A DNA stretch of 15,083 nucleotides from positions 1 to 15,083 of the forward strand of contig JAFGXE010000082.1 of assembly GCA_016936785.1 (NCBI GenBank). The letters run 5' to 3'. This DNA comes from Alphaproteobacteria bacterium (GTDB lineage: Bacteria > Pseudomonadota > Alphaproteobacteria > Rs-D84 > NBLK01). A program made the position numbers and the translations under genes. This document shows positions 1 through 6,524 of this stretch, piece by piece (position 1 is the stretch's first letter; each line of letters begins with the position of its first letter). The notes under the pieces are model-generated. The model saw only the letters and a list, made by a program, of their open reading frames with translations, made no database searches and was not told where the DNA came from.

Positions 1-576
1 ATGAAAAAAGCGAATGCAGGAAATCTCGAAGCACAAGTTGCCTTGATTGAAAAACTTTCAGGAGATTGTAGTGATCTACCTTTTGCATCAAAAAACAGAA
101 ATCTTTATTTACATGAAGCTGCGAGTCAGGGATACGCTCCAGCACAATATCAACTGGCTATTCTTTATAAGATGGGAGAAACACTTCCCCGTAACTACAA
201 AGAAAGTATGAAATGGTTAAAGATGTCTGCAGAACAGAAATATATGCCTGCGGAGTATGAGCTTGCAAAGCGCTATAAGAAGGGATCCTTGTTTGTAAAA
301 GAAGATCCAAAAGAGTTTTTATTTTGGCTTATGCGCGCTGGGTTTAATGGTTCAGATAAAGCTGCAGAGGAGTTGGGTTATCTTTATGAAAAAGGGATTT
401 TTGTGCCAGAGAATAAAATAGAGGCCTATAAATGGTATAGTCTTTCGACGCATAAAGATTCACATAAGCTGGATTTGTTAGAGCTTTCTATGACCACAGA
501 AGAAGTAGAGCGTGCGCAAAATGAAGCATCTCTTTCATACCAAAAAATTGCTGAAAAAATGAAAAAAGAATGGTGA
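1..576 (+). CDS. Sel1-repeat (SLR/TPR-like) protein, probably 5'-truncated by the window
   Basis: An open frame runs from the first base to TGA at 574-576. The visible 191 residues contain three to four Sel1-type helical repeats of about 36 residues. Recurring hallmarks are GYAPAQYQLAILYKMGE, YMPAEYELAKRYKKG and KAAEELGYLYEKGIFVPEN, followed by an EAYKWYSLS helix typical of the last repeat. Such alpha-solenoids act as protein-protein interaction scaffolds and are common in host-associated bacteria, in the cytoplasm or periplasm. The ATG at base 1 may be an internal Met, because no upstream sequence or RBS can be seen; a signal peptide or further repeats could lie before the window. The family call is secure; the partner and role are unknown. 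A strong hairpin-plus-T-run terminator follows at 613-637. Confidence 0.85.
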   Translation: MKKANAGNLEAQVALIEKLSGDCSDLPFASKNRNLYLHEAASQGYAPAQYQLAILYKMGETLPRNYKESMKWLKMSAEQKYMPAEYELAKRYKKGSLFVKEDPKEFLFWLMRAGFNGSDKAAEELGYLYEKGIFVPENKIEAYKWYSLSTHKDSHKLDLLELSMTTEEVERAQNEASLSYQKIAEKMKKEW

Positions 577-582
577 TTTAAT

Positions 583-957
583 TTAACGTGTTAAGTATTT
601 ATATAATTGATAGGGGGTGAAAATCCCCCATTTTTTTATACCGAGTAAACGTTTTGTGAGACTCACACAGTCAATCCAGTTAAGTCGCAAAGAAGAGGGA
701 GTCGATGGAAGATAGGGAGTTTCAAGAATAGACCAACCTTCTTTTTGAAGGAAAGAAAGGAGATCCGCATTTTTAGGAAAAATTCGAGTTTCAATGCGAA
801 AAAAGGTCGGATCAATGTGAAGATAAAAATCCTGAGATTTAAAGACAACTGCACAATGACGAAAATTTTTCTTTAAAATCCGCAGGAATTTCATCTGTTG
901 TTCATTTCGAAAAAGAACATAAGTTTTTTGCCATTGGTAGTTAGAGAACAGAGTCAT
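583..957 (-). CDS. Conserved alphaproteobacterial hypothetical protein with possible permuted papain-like fold
   Basis: This is a 124-residue protein from ATG at 957 (an in-frame TTG at 963 would add two residues). AAGGA lies about 12 nt upstream of the ATG. The C-terminal half carries DCVSLTKRLLGIKKW then FTPYQLYKYL. I recall this 'CV..VKR.LGI...TP.QLY..L' pattern from uncharacterised alphaproteobacterial proteins. Near the N-terminus, NFRHCAVVF is followed by a predicted strand ending HIDP. A His on an early strand followed by a Cys at a helix start is the order seen in circularly permuted NlpC/P60 (LRAT/YiiX-like) hydrolases; that link is inference. The start overlaps the end of gene 941-1312 by 17 nt, so the two are probably translationally coupled. 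No signal peptide or membrane segment is seen. Confidence 0.7.
   Translation of the reverse strand: MTLFSNYQWQKTYVLFRNEQQMKFLRILKKNFRHCAVVFKSQDFYLHIDPTFFRIETRIFPKNADLLSFLQKEGWSILETPYLPSTPSSLRLNWIDCVSLTKRLLGIKKWGIFTPYQLYKYLTR
613..637 (+). terminator. Rho-independent terminator of the Sel1-repeat gene
   Basis: GGGGG (613-617) pairs with CCCCC (625-629) across a 7-nt loop, and a run of seven T (631-637) follows on the plus strand. On the minus strand no T-run follows the stem, so the terminator serves the plus-strand gene. It lies inside the last codons of the convergent minus-strand gene 583-957. Confidence 0.8.
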
Positions 958-1312
958 TTTCAAGAAGTCCTTTTTGTTCTAAGATAGATTCAATTTGCGT
1001 GATCGCGTGATCCCAAAGATAGAAATCTTCTTTTTCTTCCGAAAGACGGGCATCTGGAACGTAAAATCTTTGTCCATAGTGCATAAGTATATCAATATGA
1101 GATTTTAATTTTCCGGAAAAGCGAAGTTTCATAACAATGCGTATAATATCATCTAAATGACAGGGACGTTCAATCATATAAGACGTGCGTTCAAATTTCT
1201 GACCGCTTTCACGAAGTTGTTGTCCACGACAGTACCAAAACCAAGCTTCTTCTCCATTTTGAAATCGCGTAAAAGTTTCAGAACAGTTGTGCAGTATGGA
1301 AAGTTTATTCAT
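941..1312 (-). CDS. Conserved alphaproteobacterial hypothetical protein (RPC.xDDI family)
   Basis: A 123-residue soluble protein starting at ATG 1312, with a strong RBS (AAGGAGA) about 7 nt upstream. Recognisable blocks are EEAWFWYCRGQQLRESGQKFE, then MIERPCHLDDIIRIVMKL, HIDILMHYGQRFYVPDARL and LWDHAITQIESILEQKGLL. From memory, a family with the pattern 'WFWY...RPCePdDi...L..YG....PD.R...LW..A...LE..L..KG' occurs in many alphaproteobacteria with no known function. The protein is predicted to be largely helical, with no catalytic motif that I recognise. It is the first gene of a minus-strand pair with the putative permuted papain-like protein, whose start it overlaps; I recall that pairing in other alphaproteobacteria, which suggests a shared job. 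Family recognition is from memory and needs a profile search. Confidence 0.7.
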   Translation of the reverse strand: MNKLSILHNCSETFTRFQNGEEAWFWYCRGQQLRESGQKFERTSYMIERPCHLDDIIRIVMKLRFSGKLKSHIDILMHYGQRFYVPDARLSEEKEDFYLWDHAITQIESILEQKGLLENDSVL

Positions 1313-1348
1313 GTGTAATCTCCTTCTCAGATTGATTTATAAAACAGA

Positions 1349-1377
1349 TAACTACTTAAGATAGAAGAATCCGTCAA
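1349..1377 (-). promoter_or_regulatory. Possible sigma70 promoter of the minus-strand hypothetical pair
   Basis: Reading the minus strand, TTGACG (1372-1377) and TAGTTA (1349-1354) are 17 nt apart, and the -10 ends 36 nt before the start codon at 1312. The -35 is close to consensus; the -10 is weak. Confidence 0.35.
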
Positions 1378-1424
1378 GAATAAATTAGGAGTTTTATCAT
1401 TTTCATCCTTAGGTTGTTTTTTGC

Positions 1425-1458
1425 TTGATTTTTCGGAAACATTCTACTATAAATAGTA
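1425..1458 (+). promoter_or_regulatory. Promoter with overlapping inverted-repeat operator candidate for the small HTH gene
   Basis: TTGATT (1425-1430) and TATAAA (1448-1453) are spaced by exactly 17 nt. The -10 box sits inside an inverted repeat, TACTAT-AA-ATAGTA (1445-1458), with 6-bp perfect arms. This is where a small HTH repressor would bind to shut off its own promoter. The downstream gene encodes such an HTH protein, so autoregulation is a reasonable inference. Confidence 0.6.
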
Positions 1459-1490
1459 TTACGTTCATGAAAAACAAGAGGAGGTTGGTT

Positions 1491-1721
1491 ATGAATCACG
1501 AATCTATTTGGAATGCAATTGACCGAATCGCACAAAATCAAAACTTATCGGTTTCTGGTTTAGCCAAAAAAGCGGGTCTCAATCCGACGACATTTAACAA
1601 AAGTAAACGTCTTTCGGACCAAGGGCAAGAGCGTTGGCCATCGACAAGAAGTATCACAAAAGTGTTGGAAATTTCAAAACTCTCATGGAAGGATTTTCCA
1701 CAGTTTATGGTGGATGTGTAA
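1491..1721 (+). CDS. Stand-alone HTH DNA-binding protein, like the N-terminal domain of alphaproteobacterial S24/LexA-like repressors
   Basis: The chosen start is ATG 1491, preceded by AGGAGG about 8 nt upstream. The frame is open further upstream (to about 1425), but that part covers the promoter. The 76-residue product begins MNHESIWNAIDRIA, then LSVSGLAKKAGLNPTTFNKSK forms the helix-turn-helix (about residues 19-40), and RWPSTRSITKVLEISKLSW follows. In alphaproteobacteria this domain is usually the N-terminal part of a repressor of about 210-230 residues that ends in an S24 (LexA/CI-like) peptidase domain. Here the protein stops soon after the HTH, and no peptidase domain follows in any frame. 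It could be a natural small regulator or a truncated repressor that cannot be inactivated by self-cleavage. The palindrome over its promoter suggests it binds DNA and represses itself. Confidence 0.8.
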   Translation: MNHESIWNAIDRIAQNQNLSVSGLAKKAGLNPTTFNKSKRLSDQGQERWPSTRSITKVLEISKLSWKDFPQFMVDV

Positions 1722-1785
1722 AATTAAGGATTGCTTCTATTTTAAGATTGTTGTCATCCTCAAAACCGTTCATTGAGTTTGCGGT

Positions 1786-1805
1786 TGCTGAGTCTGTCGA
1801 AGCAT
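1786..1805. repeat. REP-like dispersed repeat, copy 1 (core)
   Basis: The 20-nt core TGCTGAGTCTGTCGAAGCAT matches 17 of 20 bases of a second copy at 3001-3020. It resembles the 'GCTGAGCTTGTCGAAGCA' type of short intergenic repeat found in many bacterial genomes. It lies between two gene 3' ends (1721 and 1830), a usual place for such repeats. Confidence 0.55.
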
Positions 1806-1829
1806 CGAAGTGAGCCGAAATTAAAGATT

Positions 1830-2165
1830 TTATGAATCTGCCATGAGGTGTGCATGAAGGTGTGGAACTTCTTGTCCGCCATCGGGAAGAACATTGAAAT
1901 TAACTTGGTATCCTGTAAGGTGGAGGAGCGAAGCAACCTTTTCAATTTCTTTGAAGAAAAGTCCAATTGACTCTGTTGTGTTATTTTGAACAAAATCTTG
2001 AAAAGAAATTGCAGGGATCTTAGGCACAACAAGGATATGTATTTTTTTAAGAGGTCGAATGTTTTTAAACGCGAGAACGGTCGCGCTTTCATAAACTTTT
2101 TCTGATGGAATTTCACCACGTAAAATCTTCGCAAAAATGTTTTGATCATCGTATTCTTTCCACAT
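1830..2165 (-). CDS. HIT-family (histidine triad) purine nucleotide hydrolase, HinT-like
   Basis: A 111-residue protein starting at ATG 2165, with AAGGAG 8 nt upstream. The N-terminus YDDQNIFAKILRGEIPSEKVYE and the triad HLHAH (residues 102-106), followed by LM, identify the HIT superfamily. By family rule the middle His (104) would be the nucleophile; an upstream HIHILVVPK block (42-50) supplies the other conserved His. HinT-type enzymes hydrolyse nucleoside phosphoramidates and adenylated amines in the cytoplasm; the physiological substrate is not known. The length is slightly short because the protein ends five residues after the triad, without the usual LGGR tail. It is divergent from the XRE gene 2241-2675, with 75 nt between start codons. 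Its 3' end faces the small HTH gene across the REP-like repeat. Confidence 0.93.
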   Translation of the reverse strand: MWKEYDDQNIFAKILRGEIPSEKVYESATVLAFKNIRPLKKIHILVVPKIPAISFQDFVQNNTTESIGLFFKEIEKVASLLHLTGYQVNFNVLPDGGQEVPHLHAHLMADS

Positions 2166-2175
2166 GTTTTTCTCC

Positions 2176-2204
2176 TTGAAGTTTCGCGTTTAAGGTGTTA
2201 GCAT
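2176..2204 (+). promoter_or_regulatory. Possible promoter for the XRE regulator and downstream gatCA
   Basis: TTGAAG (2176-2181) and TAGCAT (2199-2204) are spaced by 17 nt, with the start codon 36 nt further on. Each box matches consensus at 4 of 6 positions, so the call is tentative. Confidence 0.35.
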
Positions 2205-2240
2205 TTCTAATCAAGCCAAGAACCTTAAGAGTATGAAACA

Positions 2241-2675
2241 ATGAATGAAAACAAAATTCAACCTTTAAATTCAAAAAACCCACATGCGATTGATACGCAT
2301 ATTGGTCAACGTCTCCGTTTAAGACGGACAATGCTGAAGATGAGCCAAGAATCTCTTGCGCCTTTAGTGGGAGTCACTTTTCAACAACTTCAAAAATACG
2401 AAGCAGGAAAAAATCGTATTAGTGCGTCACGTCTCTATTTAACAAGTCAAATCCTGAATGTGCCAATTACATTTTTCTATGAAGGATTTGAAGGGGTTGA
2501 ATTTATGCTTACGAATAAATCGTATCAAGTTGCAATCGCAGAACATAAAACGGTTTCAGATGATCCAATGCAAAAAACAGAAACACTTAATCTTGTGAAA
2601 ATGTATTGGAAAGTAAAAGATCCTGAAGCACGGAAAAAACTTTACGATATGATCGCAATGGTTAGCGGTTCATAA
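2241..2675 (+). CDS. XRE-family transcriptional regulator
   Basis: A 144-residue protein with a Cro/CI-type HTH at about residues 20-75. The block begins IGQRLRLRRTMLKMSQESLA and continues GVTFQQLQKYEAGKNRISASRL, where QQLQKYE is the recognition helix region. The sequence closely follows a widespread alphaproteobacterial XRE group (PhrR-like). The C-terminal third is helical, with LVKMYWKVKDPEARKKLYDMI, and probably mediates dimerisation. The start ATG 2241 has only a weak purine-rich RBS (AAGAG). An upstream ATG at 2233 closes at once, so 2241 is preferred. gatC begins 15 nt after the stop, so the regulator may be cotranscribed with gatCA; its targets are unknown. Confidence 0.9.
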   Translation: MNENKIQPLNSKNPHAIDTHIGQRLRLRRTMLKMSQESLAPLVGVTFQQLQKYEAGKNRISASRLYLTSQILNVPITFFYEGFEGVEFMLTNKSYQVAIAEHKTVSDDPMQKTETLNLVKMYWKVKDPEARKKLYDMIAMVSGS

Positions 2676-2690
2676 AGAAGGAAAAATTAA

Positions 2691-2978
2691 ATGGATATTC
2701 AGAAACTCAAAGGTCTCGCACATCTCGCGCGGATTGAAATTTCAGATTCAGAGCTCGTGAAAACAGGTCAGGAAATGCAATCAATTTTGAATTGGGTAGA
2801 ACAACTCAAAGAACTTGATACATCAAATGTGGAACCACTTCTTTCAACCGCACAACATAATTTGCCAAGACGGGAAGATATTGTTAAAACACATGGACAA
2901 CGTCAAGCTGTTTTAGATAATGCACCAGATACTGATTCTGAGGAGCATTTTTTTGCTGTGCCAAAAGTTGTAGAATAA
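2691..2978 (+). CDS. gatC: Asp/Glu-tRNA amidotransferase subunit C
   Basis: A 95-residue protein, the usual GatC length, starting at ATG 2691 after AAGGA. It shows the family pattern: LAHLARIEISDSEL near residues 9-22, then ILNWVEQLKELDTSNVEP, and LPRREDIV in the second half with the conserved 'RxD' turn. GatC is the small belt subunit that wraps around GatA and GatB and stabilises the amidotransferase. The enzyme converts Glu-tRNA(Gln), and in many bacteria Asp-tRNA(Asn), to the correctly amidated forms. gatA follows after 88 nt, an unusually wide gap filled by a REP-like hairpin. gatB is not in this window. Confidence 0.97.
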   Translation: MDIQKLKGLAHLARIEISDSELVKTGQEMQSILNWVEQLKELDTSNVEPLLSTAQHNLPRREDIVKTHGQRQAVLDNAPDTDSEEHFFAVPKVVE

Positions 2979-2987
2979 AAAGATGTT

Positions 2988-3031
2988 ATTCTGAATTGTA
3001 TGCTAAGTTTGTTGAAGCATTATTTCAGGAT
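2988..3031. repeat. REP-like palindromic repeat, copy 2, between gatC and gatA
   Basis: The left arm ATTCTGAATTGTATGCT (2988-3004) and the right arm AGCATTATTTCAGGAT (3016-3031) form an imperfect hairpin. The perfect inner stem is ATGCT/AGCAT, and most of the outer arm also pairs. The core 3001-3020 matches copy 1 at 17 of 20 bases, and the outer arms resemble the 'ATCCTGAA/TTCAGGAT' stem of the element at 9956-10010. It sits within the gatC-gatA gap, where it could cause mRNA processing or stabilise the upstream transcript. Confidence 0.6.
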
Positions 3032-3066
3032 CTAAGAATATTTCCAGCGATGAGAAAAGGACGATT

Positions 3067-4536
3067 ATGAAGTTATTTGATCTTAGTATTTCAGAAGCAC
3101 TCCAAGGGTTAAAGAAAAAAGATTTTTCTGTGACTGAATTGACTCAGGCGCACCTTAATCGGATGGAAGCACATCGGAAACTTAATGCTTATATCACAGA
3201 GACACCTGAGCGAGCTTTAAAAGATGCGAAAGAAAGTGAGAAGCATTATGGGAAAGGAACGGCGCGTCCGCTTGAAGGGATCCCGTTTGCACATAAAGAT
3301 TTGTTTTGCACAAAAGGAATTCCAACAACCGCTGGGTCTGATATTTTACGGACATTTGTGCCACCATACGAATCAACTGTTTCTCAGAAGTTTATAGAAG
3401 CGGGAACATGTTTACTTGGAAAAGTAAATTTAGATCAGTTTGGAATGGGGGCAACCTGTCGGAATACAGTTTTTGAGCCAAGTGTGAATCCTTATACACG
3501 GACAGGAGATCCAACGCCACTCGTTGCGGGTGGGTCATCTGGTGGATCAGCAAGTGCTGTTGCAGGTGGATTGGCTATGGGCGCAACAACAACCGATACA
3601 GGGGGATCAAGTCGTGTGCCAGCATCCTATTGTGGTCTCGTTGGATTAAAGACATCGTATGGACGTCTTTCTCGATATGGGTGTATTGCTTACGCATCAT
3701 CTTTTGATACACCAAGTCTCATTGCACGAAATGTTAAAGATACCGCTTTGTTATTTGAAAATAGTGCAGGGCATGATCCAAAAGATTCAACCTCTGCGCC
3801 AATGGATGTGCCAAACTTCTCAAACAACATCAATCCAAGTGTCAAAGGGCTTAAAATTGGTTTGATTAAAGAAGCAAATGTCCCGGGGCTTTCAGCAGAA
3901 GTAAAGGAACGATGGGATCATTATGCAAAACAACTCGAAGATGCTGGGGCTGAAATTATTGAAGTTTCTTTGCCACATCTTCCTTATGCACTTGCATCGT
4001 ATTACCTTCTTACAATGGCCGAAGCATCAGCGAATTTAGCCCGTTATGACGGTGTGCGCTATGGACATCGTTCTAAGGATGCGCAGGATCTTGAAGAAAT
4101 GTATAAAAAATCACGTGCAGAAGGATTCAGAGATGAAACAAAACGTCGTATTTTGATTGGAACATATGTTCTATCTGCCGGATATTATGATGCCTATTAT
4201 ATGAAGGCTGCGAAAGTACGTCATCTCGTGGCTCAAGATTATCAAAAAGCATTTGAAAAAGTGGATGCAATTTTGATGCCAACAACGACAAATGGCGCGT
4301 TTGATCTTGATAAAGAGCTGACGCCGCTTGAAGATTATGCAACAGACATTTACATGGTGACAGCGAGTCTCGCGGGTATTTGTGCGATGGCTGTCCCGGT
4401 TGGGTATTCTCAAGAAGGGTTGCCTTTGAGTCTCCAAATTCAGGCAAAGCAATATAATGAACACATGCTTTTTAATGTTGGACAAGCGATTGAAACAATG
4501 GCGCCTCCAATGAAAAAACCTTCTGAAATTTTATAG
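3067..4536 (+). CDS. gatA: Asp/Glu-tRNA amidotransferase subunit A (amidase)
   Basis: A 489-residue protein of normal GatA length. It carries the amidase-signature catalytic triad: Lys77 in GIPFAHKDLF, the cis-Ser in GGSSGGSASAVAGG (Ser157), and the nucleophile Ser181 in TDTGGSSRVPAS. GatA hydrolyses glutamine and passes ammonia through the complex to GatB, where the misacylated tRNA is amidated. The motif after the nucleophile reads GGSSRVPAS, whereas most homologues have GGSIRQPA, a mild deviation beside the active site. The start ATG 3067 follows AAAAGGA. The next gene, an MscS channel, begins 9 nt later with its own RBS, so transcription probably continues. The separation from gatB is notable but not unique. 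The assignment is certain. Confidence 0.98.
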   Translation: MKLFDLSISEALQGLKKKDFSVTELTQAHLNRMEAHRKLNAYITETPERALKDAKESEKHYGKGTARPLEGIPFAHKDLFCTKGIPTTAGSDILRTFVPPYESTVSQKFIEAGTCLLGKVNLDQFGMGATCRNTVFEPSVNPYTRTGDPTPLVAGGSSGGSASAVAGGLAMGATTTDTGGSSRVPASYCGLVGLKTSYGRLSRYGCIAYASSFDTPSLIARNVKDTALLFENSAGHDPKDSTSAPMDVPNFSNNINPSVKGLKIGLIKEANVPGLSAEVKERWDHYAKQLEDAGAEIIEVSLPHLPYALASYYLLTMAEASANLARYDGVRYGHRSKDAQDLEEMYKKSRAEGFRDETKRRILIGTYVLSAGYYDAYYMKAAKVRHLVAQDYQKAFEKVDAILMPTTTNGAFDLDKELTPLEDYATDIYMVTASLAGICAMAVPVGYSQEGLPLSLQIQAKQYNEHMLFNVGQAIETMAPPMKKPSEIL

Positions 4537-4545
4537 GAAGAGAAA

Positions 4546-5529
4546 ATGGAAATACTTTCTTATGTTTACTGGGGAAACAGTATTCAAGATTACATTCTTG
4601 TTCTTGGGTTTTTGATTCTGTCCAGTCTTGTGGGACGAATTTTACCTTACCTGTTGAAAGATTCATTGAAATCTTTTGTTGAAAAAACAGAAACAAAAAT
4701 AGATGATATTATTTTTCTTACCTTAGAGCGCTACGCACATCTTCTTTTTGTTCTTTTTGGATTCTGGATTGGGATTGAAGCTCTCGTGCTTCCAAAAGGA
4801 CTACAAACAGGGTTGGATCAAGCGTTTAATGTTTTGTTTATTGTTCTTCTTGCAAAAGGGATTCTTTTTACGCTTGATAATTTGATGGCAGAATACATTG
4901 CAAAGCGCAAGGGAGCCGAAGTACACCTTCCTGTTATGCGTAAAGTGATACACTTTTTTGGATGGGGAGTTGCCGGTATTCTCATCTTAAATTACGCAGG
5001 ATATAACGTGACCAGTCTTATTGCAGGCCTTGGACTTGGAGGACTTGCCTTGGCTATGGCTTCAAAGGATTATGTCTCAAATCTTTTCGGTGGTGTGACT
5101 ATTTTTGTAGATAAACCATTTCGCCTGAATGATTGGATTAAGATTGATTCATACGAAGGAACAATTGAGGATATTGGATTTAGAAGTACACGTCTCAAAA
5201 CACCAGAAGGAGCAATTGTCACAATTCCAAATTCTAAATTTACGGAATCAAGCATAGAGAATTTATCGGTTTCAAAATGTAGACACATGACGGTTCAAAT
5301 TGCCTTATCTTCTGAAACAACGGAGACTCAAGTGCGAGCGATTATCAAGAAATTAGAAAGTGTTTTGGAAAAAAACAAATTAGTGCAAAAAGGTTTCTCT
5401 GTGTATTTAAATAACGTGAATATGTCGCAACTGGAGATTGTTGTATCATGTTTTCTTCCGATAGAAGAGTATCTAAAAAAACGAAGTGATTTAAATTTGC
5501 AAATACTGAATGTATTGGAACAAAAATGA
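4546..5529 (+). CDS. MscS-family small-conductance mechanosensitive channel
   Basis: A 327-residue inner-membrane protein. Hydrophobic segments lie at about residues 12-35, 60-80, 95-115 and 130-150, ahead of the pore-lining helix. That helix, SLIAGLGLGGLALAMASKDY (about 157-176), has the Gly/Ala-rich packing pattern diagnostic of MscS TM3. It is followed by VSNLFGGVTIFVDKPFRLND and the beta domain with IKI...GTIEDIGFRSTRLKT and IPNSKF. Such channels open under membrane tension and release solutes during hypo-osmotic shock. The start ATG 4546 has AGGAAGAG upstream. The stop overlaps the obgE start by four bases (ATGA), so the two genes are translationally coupled. Extra N-terminal helices relative to E. 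coli MscS are common in the family. Confidence 0.95.
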   Translation: MEILSYVYWGNSIQDYILVLGFLILSSLVGRILPYLLKDSLKSFVEKTETKIDDIIFLTLERYAHLLFVLFGFWIGIEALVLPKGLQTGLDQAFNVLFIVLLAKGILFTLDNLMAEYIAKRKGAEVHLPVMRKVIHFFGWGVAGILILNYAGYNVTSLIAGLGLGGLALAMASKDYVSNLFGGVTIFVDKPFRLNDWIKIDSYEGTIEDIGFRSTRLKTPEGAIVTIPNSKFTESSIENLSVSKCRHMTVQIALSSETTETQVRAIIKKLESVLEKNKLVQKGFSVYLNNVNMSQLEIVVSCFLPIEEYLKKRSDLNLQILNVLEQK

Positions 5530-6500
5530 AATTTCTCGATCAAGCAAAAATTTATATTCAATCAGGTGATGGGGGCGCAGGATGCGTCGCTTTTCATCGA
5601 GAACGATTTATGGAATTTGGAGGCCCGTCAGGAGGCGATGGTGGAAAAGGGGGAAGTGTGACCTTTAAAGCATATCCAAATTTGAATACGCTGATTGATT
5701 TTCGCTATCAGCAACATTATAAAGCGGAGAAGGGACACCATGGCGAAGGACGTCAGCGCACAGGGGCAAAAGGTCAAGATTTAGAGATTAAGGTGCCGAC
5801 AGGAACAGTCATTCTTGCAGAAGATCGGGAGACAGTTCTTGCAGATTTGAATGAAGATGGAATGACTTTCTTTGCAGCAAAAGGAGGGGATGGTGGCTTT
5901 GGAAACGAGCACTATAAAAGTTCTCGGAATCAAGCGCCAACACGTGCAGATAAAGGGTGGCCTGGAGAAGAACGGACACTTGTTTTACGCCTTAAGCTTA
6001 TTGCAGATATTGGATTAATCGGATTGCCGAATGCAGGAAAATCGACTTTATTAGGGGCGGTGACTCGGTCTCATCCTAAAATTGGTGCGTATCCATTTAC
6101 TACACTTCATCCAAGTCTTGGTGTGATTTACGCGTTTGGTGGAGAAAAAGTGATGGCAGATCTTCCGGGGTTGATTGAAGGTGCGGCACAAGGTGTCGGT
6201 TTAGGAACACGTTTTCTTGGACATGCAGAGCGGTGTCAAGTTTTGCTCCATCTGATTGATGCAAGCTCAGATGATGTCGTTCGCGATTATAAAGTAATCA
6301 AAAAAGAGCTCAAAGAGTATGGACAAGGGCTCGACAAGAAAAAAGAAATTATTGCACTTTCTAAAACAGATTTGTTGACAGAAAAAGATCTAAAAGATAA
6401 GTTGACGAAACTGAAGAAAGCAAGTAAAAAAGAAGTCATTTCTTTTTCTTCTGTTGCGCAGAAGGGGCTGGATAAGCTCAAAGAAGTTTTATGGAATTAA
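5526..6500 (+). CDS. obgE: Obg-family ribosome-associated GTPase
   Basis: A 324-residue protein with the two-domain Obg layout. The glycine-rich Obg fold occupies residues 1-158 (GDGGAG, GGPSGGDGGKGG, GGDGGFGN). The GTPase domain follows: G1 GLPNAGKS (166-173), the G2 region with YPFTTL, G3 DLPG (213-216) and G4-like SKTD (279-282), plus a G5-like SS near 308. Obg proteins bind the large ribosomal subunit and link GTP/ppGpp status to ribosome assembly and growth. There is no long C-terminal extension, as in many alphaproteobacteria. Translation is coupled to the upstream MscS gene by the ATGA overlap; no independent RBS is needed or obvious. Placement next to a mechanosensitive channel is probably incidental. 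Confidence 0.98.
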   Translation: MKFLDQAKIYIQSGDGGAGCVAFHRERFMEFGGPSGGDGGKGGSVTFKAYPNLNTLIDFRYQQHYKAEKGHHGEGRQRTGAKGQDLEIKVPTGTVILAEDRETVLADLNEDGMTFFAAKGGDGGFGNEHYKSSRNQAPTRADKGWPGEERTLVLRLKLIADIGLIGLPNAGKSTLLGAVTRSHPKIGAYPFTTLHPSLGVIYAFGGEKVMADLPGLIEGAAQGVGLGTRFLGHAERCQVLLHLIDASSDDVVRDYKVIKKELKEYGQGLDKKKEIIALSKTDLLTEKDLKDKLTKLKKASKKEVISFSSVAQKGLDKLKEVLWN

Positions 6501-6524
6501 AAAAAGTATGAAGGAAAAGTAGTT

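Noticed and set aside
1760..2149. Minus-strand 129-codon frame
   Set aside because: It overlaps the HIT gene in another frame and reads through the REP-like repeat; the HIT protein is unmistakable.
4127..4485. Minus-strand open frames inside gatA
   Set aside because: They are shadows of the gatA reading frame, with no RBS or family match.
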